A stretch of 5,543 bases of DNA from JACRBK01 sp964427955 (GTDB lineage Bacteria; Chloroflexota; Anaerolineae; Aggregatilineales; Aggregatilineaceae): positions 1-5,543 of the forward strand of contig CAYRWY010000402.1 of the NCBI GenBank assembly GCA_964427955.1, in the 5' to 3' direction. This document shows positions 1-4,775 of the stretch, in pieces (within the stretch, counting starts at the first letter, position 1; every line of letters starts with the position of its first letter). The position numbers were made by a program, and so were the translations under genes. Under the pieces are notes generated by a model. That model did no database searches and was not told the DNA's origin. It saw nothing but the letters and a program-made list of their open reading frames with translations.

Positions 1-407
1 AAGAACTGCCCGCCCGCAGTTGGGCCTCATGGCGCGGCTTCCATCCTGACGAACCCGACGAAAAATACGAGGGCTGGACGTGGTATCACTCAATCCAGCG
101 AATGCCGCTCTACCGCCGCGATCTGGACATCGTAGCCGCCGCCCCGGATGGCTCCATCGCCGCCTTCTGCACGCTGTGGTACGACGACGTGACCCGCACC
201 GGCTATTTCGAGCCGGTCGCCACCGTGCCCGAACACCTGCGGCGTGGACTCGGCAAAGCCGTCATGACCGAAGCGATGCGGCGGATTCAGCGCCTCGGCG
301 CAACCCACGTCACGGTGGGCGGCTATTCCGAAGCGGCCAATGCGCTGTACAGCGCGGTGGTCTCACCCGAAGGCACTCCAATTGAATTCTGGGCTAAAAC
401 CTGGTAG
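1..407 (+). CDS. GNAT family N-acetyltransferase, C-terminal part (5' end cut by window)
   Basis: The reading frame is open from position 3 to the TAG at 405-407 and gives 134 residues. The first internal ATG (102) is not the real start, because family-like sequence (FHPDEPDEKYEGW at residues 13-25) lies before it in the same frame. A GNAT acetyl-CoA-binding motif A is visible at about residues 75-87 (VPEHLRRGLGKAV, with the R-x-x-G-x-G/A pattern). It is followed by a helix (MTEAMRRIQRLGA) and a late strand with an asparagine and tyrosine (EAANALYSAVV), which fits GNAT motif B. Such proteins move an acetyl group from acetyl-CoA to an amine; the substrate cannot be read here. About half the residues around motif A match the C-terminal domain of the next gene (18 of 34 by hand alignment), so the two are related. 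The full protein probably has another GNAT-like domain upstream of the window; that part is inferred. Confidence 0.88.
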   Translation, partial: ELPARSWASWRGFHPDEPDEKYEGWTWYHSIQRMPLYRRDLDIVAAAPDGSIAAFCTLWYDDVTRTGYFEPVATVPEHLRRGLGKAVMTEAMRRIQRLGATHVTVGGYSEAANALYSAVVSPEGTPIEFWAKTW

Positions 408-412
408 GAGGA
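406..412 (+). promoter_or_regulatory. Ribosome binding site selecting a GTG start
   Basis: AGGAGGA lies 3 bases before the GTG at 416-418 and supports that start for the second GNAT gene. It begins inside the stop codon (405-407) of the preceding gene, so termination of one gene and initiation of the next are almost superimposed. This suggests translational coupling in one transcript. Confidence 0.8.
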
Positions 413-415
413 CCC

Positions 416-1357
416 GTGACTGCTCAATCCACAACACTCACCCATATTACCAACCGTCCATTGTGCGGCGAAGCCGACGCGCTGCGCCTCCGCCACCTGC
501 TGATCGACAGCTATACGCGCCTGGGCCGCGAATTCAACTGGGAAATCCGGCGTTGGGAAGGCTCGTACTGGTGCGCGTCGGACGCCGAACGCTCCGATCC
601 CGCCTGGGGCGCGCATACCCAGATTTGGGAGTCCGCCGACGGTCAGATCGTGGGGGCCGCGATCCCCGATGGTCCCGGCGACCTGGCGCTGCAAATCCAC
701 CCGGATTATCGCGCCCTCGAAGATACCATCCTCGACTGGGCCGAAGCCCATTTCGCCCGGCGCACCGACGACGGCCAGCGCGAACTGGTCGTCTGGGCTT
801 TCGAGTGGGACCACGACCGGCGCGACCGGCTGGCCCGCCGGGGCTACGCGCCGCGCGCCGACTGGTTCTGGCACAACCGCCGCCGCGCCGCGAGCGATCC
901 GGTGCCCGATCTGCCGCTGGCCGACGGGTACACGCTGCGCAGCGTGGGCGACACGGAGGACGATGTCGAACGCTGGGTCGCGTGCACCAACCGGGTGTTC
1001 GGCCATGCGCACCCGCTGGAGATGCACCGCAACTTCCAGCACTACTCGCCCTCCCACCGCTACGATCTGCACGTGGTCGCCGAGGCGGCAGACGGCACCT
1101 TCGCCGCCTTCGCGGGGCTGACCGTCCAGCCGGAGAACCGCTACGCGACGTTCGAGCCGGTGGGCACGCATCCCGATCACCGCCGGAAGGGCCTGGCGCG
1201 CGCCGCCATGTTCGAGGGTCTCCGGCGCTTGCAGGCGCTCGGCACGGTCGAGACGGTATACGTAGCGAATTGGGGCACGGCGGACGCCGGGAAGCTGTAC
1301 GCCTCGGTGGGGATGGAACTCTATACGACGACGCAGGCGTGGGTCAAGCGGTTCTAG
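416..1357 (+). CDS. Tandem-domain GNAT family N-acetyltransferase
   Basis: The protein has 313 residues and starts at GTG with a strong AGGAGGA site. The C-terminal half (about 170-313) is a clear GNAT domain. Its motif A is at 252-263 (HPDHRRKGLARA, with the R-x-x-G-x-A pattern), preceded by a strand (ATFEPVGT), and the late motif ends with Leu-Tyr-Ala-Ser-Val-Gly (294-299). The N-terminal half (about 10-155) has the general order of a GNAT fold, but the matching position (IHPDYRALEDTIL, 94-106) lacks the glycine-rich loop. That half probably does not bind acetyl-CoA well and may be structural or bind substrate. Two-domain GNATs with one degenerate half are common. Only 8 bases separate it from the upstream GNAT stop, so the two probably form an operon. 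The relationship of their C-terminal domains suggests a gene duplication. The acceptor substrate is unknown. Confidence 0.9.
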   Translation: MTAQSTTLTHITNRPLCGEADALRLRHLLIDSYTRLGREFNWEIRRWEGSYWCASDAERSDPAWGAHTQIWESADGQIVGAAIPDGPGDLALQIHPDYRALEDTILDWAEAHFARRTDDGQRELVVWAFEWDHDRRDRLARRGYAPRADWFWHNRRRAASDPVPDLPLADGYTLRSVGDTEDDVERWVACTNRVFGHAHPLEMHRNFQHYSPSHRYDLHVVAEAADGTFAAFAGLTVQPENRYATFEPVGTHPDHRRKGLARAAMFEGLRRLQALGTVETVYVANWGTADAGKLYASVGMELYTTTQAWVKRF

Positions 1358-1380
1358 GGCGATCCTGCCTTACCTGATTA

Positions 1381-1420
1381 ACCTCACCCCTGGCCCCTCT
1401 CCAAGCAAGTTGGAGAGGGG
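1381..1420. repeat. Interspersed ACCTCACCCC hairpin repeat, copy 1
   Basis: ACCTCACCCC (1381-1390) is followed by a perfect 11-bp stem, 1394-1404 with 1410-1420, closing a 5-base loop (GCAAG). It lies 23 bases after the second GNAT stop, between convergent genes, so it may also stop or protect the transcript, though there is no T-run. The opening ACCTCACCCC plus CCCCTCTCCA is shared with the copies at 1509 and 2733. Similar dispersed hairpins are known in many Chloroflexota and cyanobacterial genomes; that link is from memory. Confidence 0.75.
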
Positions 1421-1508
1421 AACAAGCTCGTTTGCTCCCCAGGCGAGGCTGGTTCAAGGGCAGACAGGGGGTCAAAAGCGTTGAGCACGCGGGAATTCGC
1501 GGTGTTTT

Positions 1509-1549
1509 ACCTCACCCCCCGACCCCCTCTCCACCCGGTGGCGAGGGGG
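1509..1549. repeat. Interspersed ACCTCACCCC hairpin repeat, copy 2
   Basis: ACCTCACCCC (1509-1518), 5 bases, then CCCCTCTCCA (1524-1533) repeats the design of copy 1. The stem is CCCCCTC (1523-1529) with GAGGGGG (1543-1549), and an inner CCACC/GGTGG (1531-1535 with 1537-1541) could add pairing around a very tight turn. The loop and downstream sequence differ from copy 1, as expected for a repeat whose stem is conserved and whose loop drifts. Confidence 0.7.
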
Positions 1550-1576
1550 AGCGGCAAGGGGGAAACGTCGTGGTAG

Positions 1577-1597
1577 GGGCGCTTGCTTGCTGCGCCC
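1577..1597. repeat. GGGCGC hairpin near the end of the minus-strand gene
   Basis: GGGCGC (1577-1582) pairs with GCGCCC (1592-1597) across a 9-base loop (TTGCTTGCT). It sits about 13 bases beyond the stop of the minus-strand gene that ends at 1611, and no T-run follows on that strand. It could be a transcript 3' end structure or a second kind of dispersed repeat. It does not share the ACCTCACCCC core. Confidence 0.45.
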
Positions 1598-1610
1598 TGC
1601 CTTGCGGTCC

Positions 1611-2687
1611 TCACACCACGTCGTCGGGGATGTGCACGGCGAACCGGCAGCAGTCATCGCCGCGCAGCACCGTCTGCTGCACCTCGATCCAGACCGGGCG
1701 TTCCAGCACGCCTTCCCACAGCCGCCGGAACCAGCCCGCGCCGCAGTGACAGAACGTGCCCGACACCGGGATGTCCTGCCGGATCGCCAGACGGATCGGC
1801 GGGCAGAAGCAGGCGCTGGCCCGTTTCTCTTTGGGATCGGTGGCGTTCGCGTAGCCTTCGGGATCGGCGGGGAGCTTGGTCTCGATGATCACGCTGCCCT
1901 CGCGGTAGGGATGGGCGTAGAAGGACGTGCCGCCGACCGAACGATCCCGGCCCATCGTTTCGAGCAGGCGATCCAGGCTGCCCAACCGCTGATAGTCGGC
2001 GCGCAGGGCGTCGATGCGCTCCTGCGGGAAAACGTGCGCGCAGGGGTTCAGCAGATCGCGGCGCGCGCCCTCGTCCGGGATGGCGGCGTCCAGGCGGGTC
2101 ATGAGCGCCTGCGCCCAGCAGGTCTTTTCCAGTGCGGGCGTCTCGATCCCCGGCACGTCGTCCGCGCCGAGCACCTGCTGCCGGATCGCTGCGCCGCCGT
2201 AGCGTTCCAAGCCGTCCGCCAGGGTCGCGATCCAGCGCGGCAGCATCAGCGGCAGCCGGATCTCGGTCACGTATCGTGACGTGTCGTCGCCGTGTTCATC
2301 CCGCCCTTCCAGCCAGACGGTATAGGCCGGTTCCTCCGCGATCAGGATGGCGTGCTCACGGACGAAGTCGATCACCTGTTGGCGCGCCTGGGCGAGTTCT
2401 TCGGGCGGGCCGAGATGCGTCGCGCACAACAGTGGACCGCCGGGCAGCGTGCGCGTGGTGATCTCGCCGGATACGACGGGCGACGACACCGGCACGCCCA
2501 CTTCGATGTCGTAGCCCCGCTGGGGATCGTGGCCGTGGTAGAGGCGGGTCATTTGGCCAATGGCGTACGGCTTGACCTGCTCGTACAAGACCTGGAACCG
2601 GGCCGGGACTTCGTCCGGCTGGCCCCAAAAGCGCAGGCTGGCGAACAGGGTGTCTTCGACCGTCCGGGTGCTGATCGTCGTCGGCAT
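1611..2687 (-). CDS. GyrI-like ligand-binding domain fused to a cysteine-rich C-terminal domain
   Basis: The protein has 358 residues. I chose the ATG at 2687, which has GGAGG 5 bases upstream; a TTG five codons earlier would use that GGAGG as coding sequence. Residues about 15-150 resemble the GyrI-like/AraC effector-binding fold, which binds small hydrophobic or cationic molecules: an opening beta strand, Tyr-Glu-Gln-Val helix, DIEVGVPV strand (60-67), then LPGGPLLCATHLGPPEEL and a closing EIRLPL strand (142-147). There is no helix-turn-helix, so it is not itself a classical regulator. Residues about 189-358 form another domain rich in cysteine: Cys190, Cys216, Cys-x-Cys at 293/295 and 313/315, and Cys-Cys at 346/347, with GVLERPVWIEV and LRGDDCCRF near the end. 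That pattern recalls uncharacterised proteins labelled DUF6144 and the V4R domain, so metal binding is plausible but inferred. It has no signal peptide and is probably cytoplasmic. Function is unknown. Confidence 0.82.
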   Translation of the reverse strand: MPTTISTRTVEDTLFASLRFWGQPDEVPARFQVLYEQVKPYAIGQMTRLYHGHDPQRGYDIEVGVPVSSPVVSGEITTRTLPGGPLLCATHLGPPEELAQARQQVIDFVREHAILIAEEPAYTVWLEGRDEHGDDTSRYVTEIRLPLMLPRWIATLADGLERYGGAAIRQQVLGADDVPGIETPALEKTCWAQALMTRLDAAIPDEGARRDLLNPCAHVFPQERIDALRADYQRLGSLDRLLETMGRDRSVGGTSFYAHPYREGSVIIETKLPADPEGYANATDPKEKRASACFCPPIRLAIRQDIPVSGTFCHCGAGWFRRLWEGVLERPVWIEVQQTVLRGDDCCRFAVHIPDDVV

Positions 2688-2692
2688 TCTAT

Positions 2693-2697
2693 CCTCC
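2693..2697 (-). promoter_or_regulatory. Ribosome binding site of the GyrI-like gene
   Basis: On the minus strand GGAGG ends 5 bases before the ATG at 2687-2685. It decides the start: the alternative TTG at 2702 lies upstream of it and has no comparable site close by. Confidence 0.75.
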
Positions 2698-2732
2698 GTC
2701 AAAGTCTAAGTACGGGTGTTTGGTCTGATTGA

Positions 2733-2786
2733 ACCTCACCCCTAAATCCCCTTTCCAAGTCTGGAGAGGGGGCCGGGGGGTGAGGT
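2733..2786. repeat. Interspersed ACCTCACCCC repeat, copy 3, with two nested stems
   Basis: The outer arms ACCTCACCCC (2733-2742) and GGGGTGAGGT (2777-2786) pair perfectly over 10 bp. Inside, CCCCTTTCCA (2748-2757) pairs with TGGAGAGGGG (2762-2771) over 10 bp, with one G-T position and a 4-base loop. This is the most complete of the three copies, since the other two lack the outer 3' arm. It lies between two minus-strand genes, upstream of the GyrI-like gene and downstream of the third GNAT gene, so it may shape the transcript there. Confidence 0.75.
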
Positions 2787-2818
2787 AAACCGCTGACCAG
2801 GGTGTCTATGCTCAGTAG

Positions 2819-2824
2819 ATTATA
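2819..2824 (-). promoter_or_regulatory. Possible -10 element upstream of the GyrI-like gene
   Basis: A perfect TATAAT reads on the minus strand, about 130 bases before the GyrI-like start and just after the third GNAT gene ends. At the right distance upstream I see no good -35 hexamer, only an A-rich tract (seven T on the + strand, 2839-2845). If used, it would place the hairpin repeat at 2733-2786 in the 5' untranslated leader. Confidence 0.3.
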
Positions 2825-2864
2825 CGGACCACCACTCCTTTTTTTGACACAACAGGAGAAGGTC

Positions 2865-3839
2865 CTACGGCAGCCAGATCGCGTCGGGATCGCCGCGCAT
2901 CGTCTTGCGGTGGATTTCGTAGCACTGGCGCACGCGCATCCCGGCCCGCTCGTAGAGCGCGACCGCGCCGCTGCGATTCTCGGAATCGACTTCCAGTTCG
3001 GCGGCGGTAAAGCCCTTTTCGGCCAGGACGCGGAAGCCGTGCCGCAGCAGGGCGCTGCCCAGCCCGCGCTTACGGTAGTCGGCGCGCACGCCGACCGTAT
3101 CCAACCAGCCCGTACCAGGATCGTCGTGCCCTTTGGGACGCGGCAGGCACAGCCCGACAATCTCGTGCGCGGCATTCACCGCCACCCGCCACAGCGTGGG
3201 ATCGAACGGCACTTCCTCGCTGACGATAGCCTTCCAGAGGTCGAACGGCGGCGCGGCATAGCCCCAGTGATCGCGGAAGAAATCTTCCTGGGCGTCGAAG
3301 ACCGCGCGGGCATCCCGATCCCAGTCGCACGGGCGGAAGCTGATCCCGTCCGGCAGCGGCGGAGCTTCGACCGGCGCCGTCAGATCGATGCGCATGAACC
3401 ACGACAGGCGGACGACCTTGAATCCGGCCCGTTCCAACAGGGTGTGCGCGGCGACGTTGGGTTCGCTGCACGCCCGCGTGACGACCAGCGACATGTCGGG
3501 TGGGAGTTCGGCCTCGGCCCGCGCGCGGAAGCGATCTTCGACCGCCGCCAGCAGCGCCGATCCCACGCTCTGCCGCCGGAAGTCGGGATCGACGTAGCCC
3601 CCGCCCCAGCCCCGACCGATGCGGGGATCGATCTCGGCAGCGGCAAAGCCGATCACGCGGCCTGCGGGTGTCGCGGCGACGAACCAGTTGTCTTGCGGAT
3701 TGACGTAGAAGCGCTCGGCGTGAGCGCGCAGGGTGTCGAGCGTGGTGTACTGGTCTTCGCCATCGTGAGCGACAGCCCGGTTGATGACCTCGACCAGCGC
3801 GGGCAGATCAGCGGGGCAATACGAACGAATGGTAACCAT
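2865..3839 (-). CDS. Two-domain GNAT N-acetyltransferase, MshD-like architecture
   Basis: The protein has 324 residues with two GNAT domains. The N-terminal domain (about 1-150) opens with MVTIRSYCPADLPALVEVIN, typical of GNAT starts, and has motif A at 83-96 (VDPDFRRQSVGSAL). The second (about 165-320) has motif A at 251-264 (VRADYRKRGLGSAL, with R-x-x-G-x-G) and motif B at about 286-301 (SENRSGAVALYERAGM). Both halves keep the glycine loop, unlike the degenerate first half of the protein at 416-1357. Length and layout resemble mycothiol synthase MshD, but mycothiol is an actinobacterial thiol and the match is only architectural; the substrate is unknown. The ATG at 3839 is supported by AGAGGAG 4 bases upstream (3844-3850). 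The gene ends with TAG at 2865-2867. Its 5' region holds a leader ORF and inverted repeat that may control its translation. Confidence 0.9.
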   Translation of the reverse strand: MVTIRSYCPADLPALVEVINRAVAHDGEDQYTTLDTLRAHAERFYVNPQDNWFVAATPAGRVIGFAAAEIDPRIGRGWGGGYVDPDFRRQSVGSALLAAVEDRFRARAEAELPPDMSLVVTRACSEPNVAAHTLLERAGFKVVRLSWFMRIDLTAPVEAPPLPDGISFRPCDWDRDARAVFDAQEDFFRDHWGYAAPPFDLWKAIVSEEVPFDPTLWRVAVNAAHEIVGLCLPRPKGHDDPGTGWLDTVGVRADYRKRGLGSALLRHGFRVLAEKGFTAAELEVDSENRSGAVALYERAGMRVRQCYEIHRKTMRGDPDAIWLP

Positions 3840-3906
3840 GAGTCTCCTCTATCTGTGCACCTGGATATTCCACAATCGGGATGGGATTCCGGTTTACGCG
3901 CAGCAT
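3808..3906 (-). CDS. Putative 32-residue leader ORF overlapping the third GNAT start
   Basis: An ATG at 3906-3904 is preceded by AGGAGGTG (3911-3918), an almost ideal ribosome binding site at 4 bases. The frame runs 32 codons (starting MLRVNRN, ending LPR) to a TGA at 3808-3810. It overlaps the GNAT start at 3839 by 32 bases in a different frame, so ribosomes finishing it would pass through the GNAT start region. The peptide matches nothing I recognise, has no membrane segment, and has no run of a single amino acid as in classical attenuator peptides. It may act through its translation and not its product. The alternative is a chance ORF. Confidence 0.45.
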   Translation of the reverse strand: MLRVNRNPIPIVEYPGAQIEETHGYHSFVLPR

Positions 3907-3935
3907 GGCACACCTCCTCAACCTTCACAGATAGA
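3848..3935 (-). promoter_or_regulatory. Inverted repeat bracketing the leader ORF start and reaching the GNAT ribosome binding site
   Basis: TCTATCTGTG (3848-3857, + strand) and CACAGATAGA (3926-3935) are perfect 10-bp complements 68 bases apart. In the minus-strand transcript the first arm lies just before the leader ORF ribosome binding site. The second arm runs into AGAGGAG, the binding site of the GNAT gene, covering its first three bases. Pairing would make a large loop holding the start of the leader ORF; ribosomes moving through that ORF would open it. It could instead be a two-site protein operator. Confidence 0.4.
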
Positions 3936-3952
3936 ACCAAATACGCGGAAAA

Positions 3953-3981
3953 ATCATAGCAGGCCGGGCAGAAGTCGTCCA
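3953..3981 (-). promoter_or_regulatory. Promoter candidate for the leader ORF and third GNAT gene
   Basis: On the minus strand TGGACG (3976-3981; 4 of 6 to TTGACA) and TATGAT (3953-3958; 5 of 6 to TATAAT) are separated by exactly 17 bases. TGC immediately before the -10 makes an extended -10. Transcription would start near 3946, upstream of the first inverted-repeat arm, so the whole leader would be transcribed. Confidence 0.5.
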
Positions 3982-3992
3982 GGGGAGAAACA

Positions 3993-4015
3993 GGGGCGTA
4001 TTCAACGTACGCCCC
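3993..4015 (-). terminator. Hairpin after the WD40 gene, probable terminator
   Basis: GGGGCGTA (3993-4000) pairs perfectly with TACGCCCC (4008-4015) around a 7-base loop, beginning 34 bases after the WD40 stop. On the minus strand it is followed by TGTTTCT, only a moderate T-rich tail. It separates the WD40 gene from the promoter at 3953-3981. The stem is symmetric, but no + strand gene ends here. Confidence 0.55.
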
Positions 4016-4049
4016 TTCGATCCTCAGACCCGCCTTACGAGGTCTCGGG

Positions 4050-4664
4050 TCAATCGGCACTCACGTCCCACAATTTGAGAATGCCGTCACTGCCCCCCAC
4101 GGCGAGCACGCGGCTGGTGGGCGAAAACGCCAGCCGGACCGCGTTGGGTCCGGTGGACGCCAAGCGCCGCACCGCCTCCCCGTCGGCGACCCGCCAGACG
4201 ATGACCTGCGGGACCATCGTCTCGCCGTTTCCACCGATGCCGCCCGCGACCAGCGATCCATCCGCCGAAAAAGCGACGCTCTCGATAGCCCGCGAAATCC
4301 CCTTCAAGGTGCGTTCGTGTTGGCCGCTCGACGCCAGCCAGATCCGCACGGTTCCGTCCAGGCTGCCCGACGCCAGCCGCGTTCCATCCGGCGAAAAAGC
4401 CACCGCATACACGAAGTTGTCATGTCCCTTGAGCGTCTTACGCAGTTGGCCGTCGGACACCGCCCACAGTCGCACCGATTTGTCGGTGCTGGCCGAGGCG
4501 AGCGTCTGGCCATCGGGAGAAAAAGCGAGCGCCGAAACTGGATTCTCGGTTGGAAGCACTAGAGCGGGTTGATCTGCCCCCTCAATCGGAAGGGTGCTTA
4601 TCGTAATAAAGAATAGCAAACATAATACGAGTTTGGATTGTGTTTGGGTGTTATGGTTCAACAT
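4050..4664 (-). CDS. Exported short WD40-repeat protein with four repeats
   Basis: The protein has 204 residues. The ATG at 4664 has GAGGAG 7 bases upstream and beats a TTG nine codons earlier. Residues 1-11 are polar and end in lysine, and 12-28 are a hydrophobic segment (LVLCLLFFITISTL), so it is probably exported; Cys15 sits too early in that segment to be a convincing lipobox. Four WD40-type repeats follow: about 43-73 (ALAFSPDG, LASAS, VRLW), 86-115 (AVAFSPDG, LASGS, VRIW), 129-164 (VAFSADG, VIVW) and 176-204 (LAFSPTS, LAVGGSDG, LKLWD). A GH pair occurs once (80-81). These repeats usually build seven- or eight-blade propellers that hold protein partners, so four is short. The protein stops two repeat-lengths or more before a full ring, and no WD40 sequence continues below 4050. 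It may form a ring by pairing, or be a truncated gene. Its first third is AT-rich, unlike the repeat part. Confidence 0.85.
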   Translation of the reverse strand: MLNHNTQTQSKLVLCLLFFITISTLPIEGADQPALVLPTENPVSALAFSPDGQTLASASTDKSVRLWAVSDGQLRKTLKGHDNFVYAVAFSPDGTRLASGSLDGTVRIWLASSGQHERTLKGISRAIESVAFSADGSLVAGGIGGNGETMVPQVIVWRVADGEAVRRLASTGPNAVRLAFSPTSRVLAVGGSDGILKLWDVSAD

Positions 4665-4671
4665 GATTTTT

Positions 4672-4677
4672 CTCCTC
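4672..4677 (-). promoter_or_regulatory. Ribosome binding site of the WD40 gene
   Basis: GAGGAG lies 7 bases before the ATG at 4664-4662 and favours that start over the upstream TTG at 4691. It begins 15 bases after the hairpin at 4693-4723, leaving little room for a separate promoter in between. Confidence 0.7.
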
Positions 4678-4692
4678 ATCCATCTTAACAAA

Positions 4693-4723
4693 ATCCGAGG
4701 CGCAAAAAAAACGCGCCTCGGAT
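4693..4723 (-). terminator. Strong hairpin with oligo-T loop between the last two genes
   Basis: ATCCGAGGCGC (4693-4703) and GCGCCTCGGAT (4713-4723) form a perfect 11-bp stem with a 9-base loop that reads as GTTTTTTTT in the minus transcript. It is followed by TTTGTT. It lies about 47 bases after the stop of the AT-rich gene and 15 bases before the ribosome binding site of the WD40 gene. It is probably a terminator for the AT-rich gene. As no separate WD40 promoter is clear, part of the transcription may read through it. Confidence 0.6.
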
Positions 4724-4729
4724 ATCAGA

Positions 4730-4775
4730 ATTAACCCTAGGATAAATCCAACATCAGATATCGTATAGGGTTAAT
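4730..4775. repeat. Inverted repeat at the stop codon of the AT-rich gene
   Basis: ATTAACCCTA (4730-4739) and TAGGGTTAAT (4766-4775) pair perfectly over 10 bp, with 26 bases between. The right arm includes the TAA stop (4771-4773) of the AT-rich gene. It lies directly before the oligo-T hairpin, so the two could form successive 3' structures. It could also be a protein site. Confidence 0.4.

Noticed and set aside
102..407. ATG at 102 as the start of the first GNAT gene
   Set aside because: The frame stays open to the window edge, and the extra residues resemble conserved GNAT sequence, so the gene is cut by the edge and does not begin here.
323..1180. Long minus-strand open frame opposite the second GNAT gene
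   Set aside because: It lacks domain motifs and a good ribosome binding site, and lies antisense to a gene with clear GNAT motifs. Long antisense frames are common in GC-rich coding DNA.
1381..1549. CRISPR array from the repeated ACCTCACCCC units
   Set aside because: Only two units here, spaced 128 bases apart, each with its own stem, and no regular spacers or cas genes.
2688..2702. TTG start five codons upstream for the GyrI-like gene
   Set aside because: It would make the GGAGG part of the coding sequence. ATG at 2687 has that GGAGG at 5 bases.
2865..3839. Naming the third GNAT mshD
   Set aside because: Two GNAT domains and length fit MshD, but many tandem GNATs share this layout and nothing in the window shows mycothiol biosynthesis.
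2802..3959. Plus-strand open frame of 385 codons, longer than the GNAT gene it overlaps
   Set aside because: The minus strand has two GNAT motif A sites, a typical GNAT start and a ribosome binding site. The plus frame has none of these and extends through the promoter and leader region.
4027..4051. GACCCG/CGGGTC inverted repeat at the WD40 stop
   Set aside because: Only 6 bp with a 13-base loop and no T-run; the hairpin at 3993-4015 is a better terminator candidate.
3653..4060. Minus-strand frame of 135 codons across the end of the WD40 gene and start of the GNAT gene
   Set aside because: It crosses the hairpin at 3993-4015, the promoter-like pair and the leader, has no domain, and does not continue the WD40 repeats.
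4665..4691. TTG start nine codons upstream for the WD40 gene
   Set aside because: It would put GAGGAG inside the gene. The ATG at 4664 gives a normal signal peptide and a 7-base spacing.
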